Positions 8,625-19,167 of a stretch of DNA of 64,000 bases are shown in pieces. Position numbers and translations under genes: made by a program. This DNA comes from Rudaea sp. 3F27F6. GTDB taxonomy: Bacteria; Pseudomonadota; Gammaproteobacteria; Xanthomonadales; Rhodanobacteraceae. How positions within the stretch are numbered: the first letter of the stretch is position 1; each line of letters opens with the position of its first letter. The DNA is taken from assembly GCF_005503555.1 (NCBI RefSeq), contig NZ_SCNG01000002.1, forward strand, positions 1,054,001 through 1,118,000, in the 5' to 3' direction. The notes beneath the pieces are model-generated. The model was not told where the DNA came from, ran no database searches, and was given only the letters and a program-made list of their open reading frames with translations.

Positions 8625-9869
8625 ATGCTGCGCTGGATTCTGGCGACAAGCTGCGTCGTTCTCGCCGCTGGCTGCGCAACCCAAACGTCGAAGAGCCTCG
8701 ACAAGCGGCCACTACGCGGCGCTGCGCTCGACGCGAAAGCGCAGCAGTTGATGGCTGCCGCACAGGTGCCCGGGCTTGCGCTCGCGGTGATCGAGAACGG
8801 CCGCATCGTCCATCTACGCGCCTACGGCGAGCGCAATGTCGCCGAACGTCTGCCGCTCGAAGCCGATACCACGATGTATGCCGCGTCGTTGACCAAGACG
8901 ATGTTCGCCTATGCGGTGATGACCCTGGTCGACGAAGGCCGCATCGATCTCGACCGCAGCATTGCCGACTATCTGCCGAAGCCACTGCCGGCCTACGACA
9001 AGTATGCCGACCTCGCCGGCGACGAACGCTGGCGCAAGCTGACCGTGCGCCGCCTGCTCGACCATACGTCCGGTTTCCCGAACTTTCGTTTTTTCACCGC
9101 CAAAGGCTACGAACCGAACGCCAAGCTCGACTTCAAGTTCGAACCCGGCAGCCGCTTCGCCTACTCCGGCGAAGGCATCAACCTCGTGCAATTCGTTATC
9201 GAGAACGGACTCGGCATCGACGTCGAGCAACTGGTCCGCGAGCGCGTCTTCGACCGCTTCGGCATGCGCCGCAGCGGCATGACTTGGCGCGAAGATTTCG
9301 CGACCAACGTCGCCCTTGGCTACGACGAAACCGGCAAAGCACTCGCCCACAAACAGCGCAGCAACGCTCGCGGTGCGGGTTCGCTCGACACCACGCCGGC
9401 CGACTTCGCCGGCTTTCTCGCCGGGTTCGCACGCTGCGAGGGCCTGAGCAAAAACAGTTGCGCCGAAATGCGGCGACCGCAGATCGCGATCCGCTCGGTC
9501 CAGCAGTTCCCGACTCTCGCCGAAGATACGACCACGGCCAACGACAGCATCAAGCTGGCCTACGGGCTCGGACTCGCGGTCTACGAATCGTCACGCGGGC
9601 CGGCCTGGTTCAAAGGCGGCCATGACGACGGCACCAACAATCTTGCGCTATGCCTCGCCGCGTCACGCGATTGCGTGCTGATCCTCAGCAACAGCTCGAA
9701 CGCGGAAAGCATATTCAAGTATCTCGTCGAAGCGGCCCTCGGCGAAACCTGCCTGCCGTGGTTCTGGGAAAACTACATTCCGTACGACCGCCCCGAACTG
9801 CGCGGGCCCGAGGCGCGCGCGCAAGCTCCTGTTGCCTGCGCACGAACCGCGGCGAACGTGTCGAATTAG
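8625..9869 (+). CDS. lipoprotein serine hydrolase, class C beta-lactamase fold
   Basis: This 414-residue protein starts with a lipoprotein signal peptide ending in the lipobox LAAGC (Cys17). The beta-lactamase/DD-peptidase fold follows, with SLTK as the SxxK catalytic motif (Ser88, Lys91) and YSG (Tyr180) at the YxN position, where Gly replaces Asn. A late KGGHDDGTNN segment fits the third, HxG-like motif. Such proteins include DD-peptidases, esterases and amidases; true beta-lactamase activity is not implied. AGGGGAA lies 8 nt before the ATG. It is the last gene of the GntR-ABC run, followed by a convergent gene 29 bp away. A cell-envelope role for the operon is inference. Confidence 0.87.
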   Translation: MLRWILATSCVVLAAGCATQTSKSLDKRPLRGAALDAKAQQLMAAAQVPGLALAVIENGRIVHLRAYGERNVAERLPLEADTTMYAASLTKTMFAYAVMTLVDEGRIDLDRSIADYLPKPLPAYDKYADLAGDERWRKLTVRRLLDHTSGFPNFRFFTAKGYEPNAKLDFKFEPGSRFAYSGEGINLVQFVIENGLGIDVEQLVRERVFDRFGMRRSGMTWREDFATNVALGYDETGKALAHKQRSNARGAGSLDTTPADFAGFLAGFARCEGLSKNSCAEMRRPQIAIRSVQQFPTLAEDTTTANDSIKLAYGLGLAVYESSRGPAWFKGGHDDGTNNLALCLAASRDCVLILSNSSNAESIFKYLVEAALGETCLPWFWENYIPYDRPELRGPEARAQAPVACARTAANVSN

Positions 9870-9897
9870 CGGGCGGCTCCGACGCCGCGCAGATGCT

Positions 9898-11127
9898 TTA
9901 CAGCTTTTCGCTGACGATGCGGTAGGCGTCGCCGTCTTTGATCACGCCGGCCTGATTCAAGTCGAGCTCGCCTTCGAGCCAGTAGCGGTCGAATCCGACT
10001 TCGGTGCGGCGGAACACGACCGCGTGCGTGCGATAGACGTAGAACAGGTCGCCGTAGCGCAGTTCGTCCGGACGCATGCGCGACGCGATCACCTTCGCGT
10101 CGTTGAAATGCCGCTCCATGTCGGTACGCACCTGCGCCGACGGCACATGAGCGGCAAACATCTTCGGCTCGCTGTGCATCGCCCTGAGGCTCGGGTTGGC
10201 CACGTCGCGGATCGGTTCGTCGACGCGGTAGCGGCTGGCATCGGTCTTCAACAGTTCGGCCCGATCGAGATTCAATTCTCCTTCGACCCAGAACAGCTCG
10301 ACGCGCGAACGTTCGCGCCTGACCACGGCGCGCACCGGACCGTGCACGAAAATCTCGTCGCCCTTCTGCAACTGCGCGGCGCGGATATCGCCGTTCGCCG
10401 GCCGGCCCAGGTTGAGCTGATTTTCGAAGCTGCGCTTGATTGCCGCGGTGTCGGCGCTCGCTGCCGGCTTCGCGTTCGAAGCGGCGACGGCAGGCGGCGG
10501 CGTGATCGACGCGATCTGCGGCGCAGGCGCCGGCGCCGGCGGCGCGGTCGCAGGAACGGACGGTGCGGACTCCGCGGCTGCCGGAGCAGCAGGCGCCGGC
10601 GTTTCAGACGCTATCGGTTTCGCATGCTGCACCGGCGCGGCACTTGCCAGCGCAACTTGCTGCGCAGGCTCGGGCTTCACCGCAGCGGCGGATTCCGGCT
10701 TCGCCGAATCGGCGGACGATACGGCTTCGGCGCGCGGCTCCGCACGCGGAACAGGCTTGGCCGTATTCGCGATTTCGACCGGCTTCGGCGCCGTTTCGGC
10801 CGCTTTTGCCGCCGCATCCGGCTTGGCCGTCTTATCCCCGTCGACGATGCGCACGAGCACGTTCTCGAAGAACGCGTCGCTGGTCTTCACTTGCAGGCCC
10901 GGCGCGGCCGCGCGCATCTTGCCGGCGACCTTGGACTGCCAGTACGGCGGCGTGGAGACGACGACGGTCTTGCCGCTCGCTGCGGCCTGGCGCGCGATCT
11001 CGGCGAGTTTGGCATCGGCGGCGCCCGATTCAAAATCCTTGCCGTCGATCGCCAGATCCTGTGCAAACAGCGCGCCCGAAGCGAGCGCGCACACTACTCC
11101 AAAGACGGAAAACCGCTTCGACAACAT
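9898..11127 (-). CDS. exported protein with Ala/Pro linker and tandem C-terminal modules
   Basis: This 409-residue protein is not recognised as a named family. A signal peptide (MLSKRFSVFGVVCALASGALFA) is followed by a compact domain at about residues 23-105, with SGKTVVVSTPPYWQ, that faintly recalls OmpA-like or BON folds. A long Ala/Pro/Lys/Glu-rich linker covers about 105-215. The C-terminal part holds two related modules of about 85 residues: one with GDEIFVHGPVRAVVRRE, FWVEGELNLDRAELL and YRV, the other with YGDLFYVYRTHAVVFRRTE, YWLEGELDLNQAGVI and YRIV. The ATG at 11127 has GGGG 7 nt upstream. It converges with the serine hydrolase gene. The linker suggests spanning the periplasm or wall. 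Confidence 0.75.
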   Translation of the reverse strand: MLSKRFSVFGVVCALASGALFAQDLAIDGKDFESGAADAKLAEIARQAAASGKTVVVSTPPYWQSKVAGKMRAAAPGLQVKTSDAFFENVLVRIVDGDKTAKPDAAAKAAETAPKPVEIANTAKPVPRAEPRAEAVSSADSAKPESAAAVKPEPAQQVALASAAPVQHAKPIASETPAPAAPAAAESAPSVPATAPPAPAPAPQIASITPPPAVAASNAKPAASADTAAIKRSFENQLNLGRPANGDIRAAQLQKGDEIFVHGPVRAVVRRERSRVELFWVEGELNLDRAELLKTDASRYRVDEPIRDVANPSLRAMHSEPKMFAAHVPSAQVRTDMERHFNDAKVIASRMRPDELRYGDLFYVYRTHAVVFRRTEVGFDRYWLEGELDLNQAGVIKDGDAYRIVSEKL

Positions 11128-11258
11128 CGCAGACCCCTGAATAAACGAATGCGGCAGCTGGAAAGCTGCCGCGCAGGCCGCTTGAATACGTTCGCGGCCC
11201 GGTCTATGCAAGGGCGAGAAACGGAATTTGTGACGTTCGTCAACAAATACCGAGACAA

Positions 11259-14169
<2,911 letters not shown>

Positions 14170-14200
14170 AATCGGCGCCGAACGCCGAACGCAGCTCCAT

Positions 14201-14231
14201 CTTTCCCCCGCGCGTTGCACGCGGGGGAAAG
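14201..14231. terminator. perfect 12-bp hairpin between convergent purB and GST genes
   Basis: CTTTCCCCCGCG at 14201-14212 pairs perfectly with CGCGGGGGAAAG at 14220-14231 around a 7-nt loop. It lies between the two stop codons of convergent genes. No clear U-tract follows on either strand, so termination or 3'-end protection is inferred from strength and position. Confidence 0.65.
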
Positions 14232-14244
14232 ACAGCGTAACGAA

Positions 14245-14868
14245 CTACGCGGCGACCTTGTTCTTGGTGAGACCTTCCGCCGCCATCGCCGCCTGCACCG
14301 CGGGACGCTCCGCGACGCGCTTCTGGAATGCCTGCAGCGCGGGGAAATCGGACAGATCGAACTTGATGCCCCTCGCCCAATTGGTGACGACGAACAAGTA
14401 GGCATCCGCCAGTCCGAACTTGTCGCCCATCAGCCACTCCTGCTTGGCCAGAATGTCTTCGACGAACTGATAGCGTTTGCGCAGGTAAGCCGTGCGCTCG
14501 GCCAAGGTCTCGGCCGGCGTGTCGGCCTTGAAGAACGGGCTGTAGGTCTTGTGGATTTCGGAGTTGATGTAGCCGAGCATCTCCTGCAGGCGTGAACGCG
14601 CGAGCGTGCCGTTCGGCGGCGCGATGCCGCTCTCGGGCTTCTGGTCGGCGACGTATTGAACGATCGCCGGGCCTTCGGTCAGCAGCTCGCCGTTGTCGAG
14701 TTCCAGCACCGGCACATAGCCTTTCGGGTTGATCGCGAGGAAGTCGCGGCCGGTCTCGGTGCGCTTGGCCTTCGTGTCGACCTTTTCCAGATCGAGCGGC
14801 AGGCCGATTTCGTGAGCGATGATGTTCGGCGACAACGAACAGACGCCGGGGGAATAGTAGAGCTTCAT
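14245..14868 (-). CDS. glutathione S-transferase, beta class
   Basis: This 207-residue two-domain GST conjugates or reduces electrophiles with glutathione in the cytosol. The thioredoxin-like N-domain begins MKLYYSPGVCSLSPNI, with Cys10 as in beta-class bacterial GSTs. The cis-Pro glutathione site GYVPVLELDNGELLTEGPAI is at about residues 50-70. The all-helical C-domain follows, with ADAYLFVVTNWA. The ATG at 14868 is preferred over an in-frame upstream start because AGGAGAA precedes it and homologues start at MKLYY. The gene is divergent from an HxlR regulator and shares with it a region containing a palindrome, so control by that regulator is likely but not shown. Confidence 0.93.
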   Translation of the reverse strand: MKLYYSPGVCSLSPNIIAHEIGLPLDLEKVDTKAKRTETGRDFLAINPKGYVPVLELDNGELLTEGPAIVQYVADQKPESGIAPPNGTLARSRLQEMLGYINSEIHKTYSPFFKADTPAETLAERTAYLRKRYQFVEDILAKQEWLMGDKFGLADAYLFVVTNWARGIKFDLSDFPALQAFQKRVAERPAVQAAMAAEGLTKNKVAA

Positions 14869-14937
14869 GGGCTTTTCTCCTGATGACAAACGATTCGTAC
14901 CGAAGCTGCGCGGCCGTCGCAGTCCGGATGCGGTATC

Positions 14938-14965
14938 GTATCCATACGTAGTTACTCTTGGATAC
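14938..14965. promoter_or_regulatory. palindrome in the GST-HxlR divergent region
   Basis: GTATCCA (14938-14944) and TGGATAC (14959-14965) form perfect 7-bp inverted arms around 14 bp that include TACGTA and AGTTACT. Related pieces, GTATCC and GAGTAAC, recur at about 14995-15029. The spacing suits a dimeric winged-helix protein, and the site lies between divergent promoters. Assignment to the adjacent HxlR protein is inference. Confidence 0.55.
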
Positions 14966-15036
14966 CATATAACCCGCGGTAATTGATAAAATGCGGTATC
15001 CGCCGAGTAACTTGCGGACTGCCGAGTAACCGCACC

Positions 15037-15429
15037 ATGGGCCTACCCCTGCGCAAAAGCAAAATCGAACCGCCACCGTTCTGCCCGCTGACCCGCAGCC
15101 TGCTGCTGTTGCGCGGCGCCTGGGCGCCGAACGTGATCTGGGCCCTGTCCGGCGAGCCGCGCCGCTTCGGCGAGCTGCGCCACGACATTCCGCTGATTTC
15201 CGCGCGCGTGCTCTCCGCGCGTCTGCGCGAACTCGAAGTGCGCGGCCTGGTTTCGCGCCATCTGCTCAACACCTCGCCGCCGTCGGCGGAGTACACGCTG
15301 ACCGAACTCGGCCGCGAGGTCATGCCGGCGATCAAGGCGCTGATCGCTGTCGGGCAAAAGCTGCCCGAAGTCGGCGAGCCGGAACGCAAGGCGGCGCGCA
15401 GAGCCACCGCCGTGCGGATCGCCGCATGA
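15037..15429 (+). CDS. HxlR family winged-helix regulator
   Basis: This 130-residue regulator has the HxlR core: CPLTRSLLLLRGAWAPNVIWALSGEPRRFGELRHDIPLISARVLSARLRELEVRGLVSR, at about residues 15-75. A wing (SAEYTLTELGREV) and a helical tail follow. HxlR proteins sense redox or aldehyde stress or aromatic ligands and often control a divergent enzyme gene, here a GST. A Cys is present near residue 16, at the position where HypR-like members have a redox Cys; whether it senses oxidants is unknown. The ATG at 15037 is chosen because the longer frame runs through the likely operator region. Its stop overlaps the roxA start by 4 bp. Confidence 0.88.
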   Translation: MGLPLRKSKIEPPPFCPLTRSLLLLRGAWAPNVIWALSGEPRRFGELRHDIPLISARVLSARLRELEVRGLVSRHLLNTSPPSAEYTLTELGREVMPAIKALIAVGQKLPEVGEPERKAARRATAVRIAA

Positions 15430-16640
15430 AGCGCGCGAACGCATCGCGGCAAGCCGCCGCGCCGATCGAAGTCCACGCAACAGCGAAGCAGCCGCTCGGC
15501 ATGCCGGCGCGGCAATTTCTGCGCGACTACTGGCAGAAACAGCCGCTGCTGATCCGCGGCTTGTTCGCCGGCGGCGTCGATGCAGTTGCGCCCGAAGACC
15601 TCGCCGGCCTCGCCTGCGAGGAAGCCGCGCTCTCGCGCATCGTCGTGCGCGATGCGCAACACGAGCGCTGGCGCGTGCGCAACGGGCCGTTCCGCGAAAG
15701 CGAATTCCCCAGACTCGGCCGCAAGAACTGGACCCTGCTCGTGCAGGATGTCGACAAGTGGGACATGGACGTCGCCGCGTTGCTTGAGCGTTTCGCTTTC
15801 ATTCCCTCGTGGCGCATCGACGACGTGATGGTCAGCTACGCGACCGACGGCGGCGGTGTCGGCGCGCACGTCGATCATTACGACGTGTTTCTCGTCCAGG
15901 GCGCGGGCTACCGCCGTTGGAGCATCGACGCGCATACGCGCGAATATTCGCCTGACGCATTTCGCGACGACACCGAACTGAAACTCCTGCGCGAATTCAC
16001 GCCGACCCACGAATGGCTGCTCGATCCCGGCGACGCACTCTACCTGCCACCCGGCGTGCCGCACGACGGCGTCGCGCTCGGCGAGTGCACGACGTATTCG
16101 ATCGGTATGCGCGCGCCGTCGCGCGCGGAACTGCTGTTCGATTTCGTCGAATTCCTTGCCGAGCCGCTGACCGAAGACCGGCGCTATAGCGATCCGGACC
16201 TCGTCCCGGCGAACGACAGCGCAGAGATCGACGACGCGGCGCTGGCCCGCGTCGTCCGCGCGATGCCGCATTTCGCCGAAGTGGACAAAGCTACCTTGGC
16301 GCGCTGGTTCGGCCGTTTCATCACGCGCTACCGCAGCGCGCAGGTCGTCGCCGCACCGGCGCGCGAGATCGGCATCCCGGCGCTGACCCGACGCCTGCCT
16401 GGCTCCACAGTCCTGCGCAACCCGTTCAGCCGCTACGCCTGGCGGCGCAGCGGCCGCGATGCGGAACTGTACGTGGCCGGAGAAGTCTGGCGCTGCCCAC
16501 TGCCGCTGGCGCAGATGCTCGCATCGCGGCGCGAAATCGACGGGCCCAAGCTTGCCGCGCTGGCGCAGGGAGCATCGGTCCTGCAGACGCTGAAATCCTT
16601 GCTCGATGCGGGCCATCTGCGCTTGATTCGCCGCGGATGA
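15426..16640 (+). CDS. roxA: ribosomal protein uL16 arginine 3-hydroxylase (RoxA/YcfD), JmjC-type cupin
   Basis: This 404-residue Fe(II)/2-oxoglutarate oxygenase matches YcfD, which hydroxylates an arginine of ribosomal protein L16. The iron ligands are visible as HVD (His148, Asp150) in GGGVGAHVDHYDVFLVQGAGYRRW and His213 in LPPGVPHDGVAL. After the cupin come the dimerisation and winged-helix C-domains typical of RoxA. The N-terminal part contains the family block QFLRDYWQKQPLLIRGLF. It overlaps the HxlR gene upstream and the Smr gene downstream by 4 bp each (ATGA both times), so the three are probably co-translated. Confidence 0.93.
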   Translation: MKRANASRQAAAPIEVHATAKQPLGMPARQFLRDYWQKQPLLIRGLFAGGVDAVAPEDLAGLACEEAALSRIVVRDAQHERWRVRNGPFRESEFPRLGRKNWTLLVQDVDKWDMDVAALLERFAFIPSWRIDDVMVSYATDGGGVGAHVDHYDVFLVQGAGYRRWSIDAHTREYSPDAFRDDTELKLLREFTPTHEWLLDPGDALYLPPGVPHDGVALGECTTYSIGMRAPSRAELLFDFVEFLAEPLTEDRRYSDPDLVPANDSAEIDDAALARVVRAMPHFAEVDKATLARWFGRFITRYRSAQVVAAPAREIGIPALTRRLPGSTVLRNPFSRYAWRRSGRDAELYVAGEVWRCPLPLAQMLASRREIDGPKLAALAQGASVLQTLKSLLDAGHLRLIRRG

Positions 16641-17182
16641 CGAAGCGGCGCGCGACCGGCGTCAGCGCGGAAGACCGCGAGCTGTTCGCGCAATCGATCG
16701 GCGCGGTGCGTCCGGTCAAGCAGCAGGTCGTCGTCAGCGATAAGCCGCGTCCTCCGCCCGAACCGCTGCAGTCACAGCTCGACGAAGCGCGCGTGCCGGG
16801 CGAGTTGATCGATTCCGACATCGATCCCGCCTTGGTCGAAGTCGGCGAAGAATTGAGCTATCTGAAGGATGGCCATTCGCCTCTGCTGTTGCGCAAGCTC
16901 AAACGCGGGCAGTTCAGCGTCGCCGACGAGATCGATCTGCACCAGATGACCGCGGCCGTGGCGCGCGAGGCCGTCGCGCAGTTCCTCGCCGAGAGCCGGC
17001 GCGAACGCCGCCTCTGCGTGAAAATCATTCACGGCAAGGGATTGCGCTCGCGCAACGAGGGTCCGGTGCTCAAGCGTTTGGTCGACAGCCTGCTGCGCCG
17101 ACGCGCCGACGTGCTCGCCTTCGCCTCGGCGAAAGCGAATCAGGGTGGCACCGGCGCGGTGATCGTGCTGTTGGCTAGTTGA
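16637..17182 (+). CDS. Smr-domain endonuclease-like protein (SmrA/SmrB type)
   Basis: This 181-residue protein has a charged N-terminal half and an Smr domain at about residues 95-180. The motifs EIDLHQMT (LDLHG-like) and IIHGKGLRS (HGxG) are followed by AKANQGGTGAVIVLL, the closing strand of the domain. Stand-alone Smr proteins of gammaproteobacteria include SmrB, which cleaves mRNA between collided ribosomes, and SmrA; the sequence alone does not decide between them. The DLH and HGKG catalytic motifs are intact. It overlaps roxA by 4 bp, placing two ribosome-linked functions in one transcript, and its 3' end overlaps the convergent lipoprotein gene by 8 bp. Confidence 0.9.
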   Translation: MTKRRATGVSAEDRELFAQSIGAVRPVKQQVVVSDKPRPPPEPLQSQLDEARVPGELIDSDIDPALVEVGEELSYLKDGHSPLLLRKLKRGQFSVADEIDLHQMTAAVAREAVAQFLAESRRERRLCVKIIHGKGLRSRNEGPVLKRLVDSLLRRRADVLAFASAKANQGGTGAVIVLLAS

Positions 17183-17396
17183 CGGTGCTGGCCGATTCCG
17201 CGGCCTTCAGCTTCTGCGGAAAGTTTATCCAGACGACCGTCGCGCCTTTCGTCTGCGCCCATTGATTGACGATCAGCACCTTTTCCGTGTCGACGTCCGC
17301 GCCATAGTGGCTGGCGACACGCGGACCGCCGGTCGACGCGCACCCGGCAAGCGCTAGGAACGTGACCGCAACTGCAAGTAGAGTGGAGCGCTTCAT
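17175..17396 (-). CDS. small lipoprotein of unknown function
   Basis: This 73-residue protein begins with a short lipoprotein signal, MKRSTLLAVAVTFLALAGC, ending in a lipobox (LALAGC, Cys19). The mature chain of about 55 residues contains GADVDTEKVLIVNQWAQTKGATVVWINFPQK and belongs to no family I can name, although small lipoproteins with this VNQWA...VVWINFP pattern occur in Xanthomonadales. The ATG at 17396 has a strong GGAGG 6 nt upstream, which sets the start. It converges on the Smr gene with an 8-bp overlap. Confidence 0.78.
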   Translation of the reverse strand: MKRSTLLAVAVTFLALAGCASTGGPRVASHYGADVDTEKVLIVNQWAQTKGATVVWINFPQKLKAAESASTVN

Positions 17397-17492
17397 GGCA
17401 ACCTCCGATGGAATCTGCCAAGGCGAACGGCGACGCGCCGCCGCCAACTCCACTATAGGCGAGCGCGCAAGGTCCGGATGTGCCGAAATTGC

Positions 17493-18539
17493 CTATTCGG
17501 CCTGGGCGGCCGGCGTCGGAGCTGGCGACGACCAACTGCAGATTTCACGCAGGACCGCGGTGGCATAAGCACCGGCCGGCAGAGAAAAGCCCAGTTCCAG
17601 GTCGCGGTCAGTCAACCAATTCGTCGAAAAGTCGGCCGGACGCAGCGCCAGGGCGCGGCGCTCCTGGTTCAGACCGTTCGCTTCGAGGCCCGCTGCGAGC
17701 GCAGCATGCTGCGCTATAGCGGCACTTTCGATGAGCGCCACGTCGTCGCCGCTGCGTAGAACGCCCTTGCCCCACAGCGGTCCGGTCAGGCCGATATCGC
17801 CCGCGGCGAAGCGCTGCGTCAGCTCCGGCGTCAGCGGCTCCGGCCCGAAAATGCTGTGGGTGCCGGCCAGCATCCACACCTCGCCGGGCAGCGGGCTGCA
17901 CCAATTGCCGCGTTCGACACGCTCGGCGAGCACGGCATTGAACAGATGCGAGCGCGCGGCCGAGAGCAGCAGGCTGCGTTCATGGCGTTGCACGCGCCGG
18001 CCCTGAAACATCGCGTGCGCGCGGTCCACGTTTGCGCCGCCACGGCCGAAGCGCTGCTCGCCGAAATAATTCGGCACGCCCGCAGCGGCGATCGCGGCGA
18101 TGCGTTCCTGCGTCGCGTCGCGATCACCGGCGACCTCGCGCAGCACGATGCGGAAGCGATTGCCCTTGAGCGCGCCGCGCTTGAGCTTGCGGCTGTGCCG
18201 CTCGGCGTCGAGTATGCGGAATTCGTCGTGCGCCAACGCATGCCAGTCCGGGGCGGCCGACTTTCCCGGCATATGCAGCGAGAAGGTCTGCCGCGTCAGC
18301 GCATGCCGATCCTTGAGCCCGGCGTAACTGACCGCATCGGGCGCGATGCCCGCATAGCGCGCCAGCTCGCGCGCAACGAAATCGGTGTTCGCACCGCGCT
18401 TCTCCACGCGCAGGAACACATGCTCGCCCGCGCCGTCGGCGGCGAAGCCGAGATCCTCTTCGACGAAGAAATCCTCGGGCGTCGAACGCAGCACGCCGGT
18501 CAGCGGCGGGCCGCCGTACGCATAGGTAAGCTCATTCAC
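17493..18539 (-). CDS. truD: tRNA pseudouridine(13) synthase
   Basis: This 348-residue enzyme isomerises U13 of tRNA-Glu. The catalytic aspartate is in SYAGLKDRHALTRQTFSL (Asp77), and the N-terminal substrate-binding segment has STPEDFFVEEDLGF. The TruD-specific insertion domain is present (GNRFRIVLREV, FGEQRFGRGG) and length is normal. It is the last gene of the ftsB-ispD-ispF-truD run, 12 bp after ispF. Confidence 0.96.
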   Translation of the reverse strand: MNELTYAYGGPPLTGVLRSTPEDFFVEEDLGFAADGAGEHVFLRVEKRGANTDFVARELARYAGIAPDAVSYAGLKDRHALTRQTFSLHMPGKSAAPDWHALAHDEFRILDAERHSRKLKRGALKGNRFRIVLREVAGDRDATQERIAAIAAAGVPNYFGEQRFGRGGANVDRAHAMFQGRRVQRHERSLLLSAARSHLFNAVLAERVERGNWCSPLPGEVWMLAGTHSIFGPEPLTPELTQRFAAGDIGLTGPLWGKGVLRSGDDVALIESAAIAQHAALAAGLEANGLNQERRALALRPADFSTNWLTDRDLELGFSLPAGAYATAVLREICSWSSPAPTPAAQAE

Positions 18540-18551
18540 GTTCGCGGGCCT

Positions 18552-19076
18552 TCAGTTCGGCACGAGCAGGACCACGGCGCTCGCCGCGATGCCTTCACCG
18601 CGCCCGGTGAAGCCGAGCTTCTCGCTCGTCGTCGCCTTGATGCCGATCTGTCCGGCGCCGACGCCGAGGTCGACCGCGAGATGCTCGCGCATCGCCTGCG
18701 CATGCGGCGCGATCTTCGGCCGCTCGCAGACGAGAGTGATGTCGGCATTGCCGAGCGCATAGCCGTGTTCGCGCATCAGTTCCGCGCAGCGGCGCAGGAA
18801 CACGCGGCTGTCGGCGCCGCGCCAGCGCTCCTCGGACGGCGGAAAATGCGTGCCGATATCGCCGAGCGCGAGCGCACCGAGGATCGCATCGCACAGCGCG
18901 TGAATCGCCACGTCGCCGTCCGAGTGCGCGACGAGACCTTGCGTATGCGCAATGCGCACACCGCCGAGGACGATGTGGTCGCCGGGCCCGAAGGCGTGGA
19001 CGTCGAGGCCCTGTCCGATGCGCGGGAACCGCGATTCGGGATTCGAGACTCGGGATTCGGGGGAAGAGCCAGCCAC
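18552..19076 (-). CDS. ispF: 2-C-methyl-D-erythritol 2,4-cyclodiphosphate synthase
   Basis: This MEP-pathway enzyme forms MEcPP as a homotrimer. Zinc ligands are visible in GQGLDVHAF (Asp and His), with the third His in the segment before [28 protein letters not shown]. The C-terminus has [23 protein letters not shown]. Family members normally start right at the RIGQG motif, but no ATG exists there. The best start is GTG 19076, with GGAG 6 nt upstream, giving 174 residues. About 16 extra N-terminal residues ([15 protein letters not shown] and neighbours) are encoded by the GATTCGGG repeat. GTG 19103 is an alternative. The repeat appears to have replaced the native start region. Confidence 0.93.
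   Translation of the reverse strand: MAGSSPESRVSNPESRFPRIGQGLDVHAFGPGDHIVLGGVRIAHTQGLVAHSDGDVAIHALCDAILGALALGDIGTHFPPSEERWRGADSRVFLRRCAELMREHGYALGNADITLVCERPKIAPHAQAMREHLAVDLGVGAGQIGIKATTSEKLGFTGRGEGIAASAVVLLVPN
19033..19062 (+). repeat. GATTCGGG short repeat, left copy
   Basis: Degenerate tandem of GATTCGGG units (GATTCGGGATTCGAGAC then GGGATTCGGG). It lies inside the N-terminal coding region of ispF and is inverted relative to the copy at 19174-19203. I know this kind of repeat as frequent in Xanthomonadales genomes. Confidence 0.8.
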
Positions 19077-19167
19077 TCGCAACTCCAATCGTTGAAGAAA
19101 CACGCAAACGGGAAAACGTCATGCACAGCGTGGACGGAGCACGTGCACGCACACTCGGGAGCCCGTT

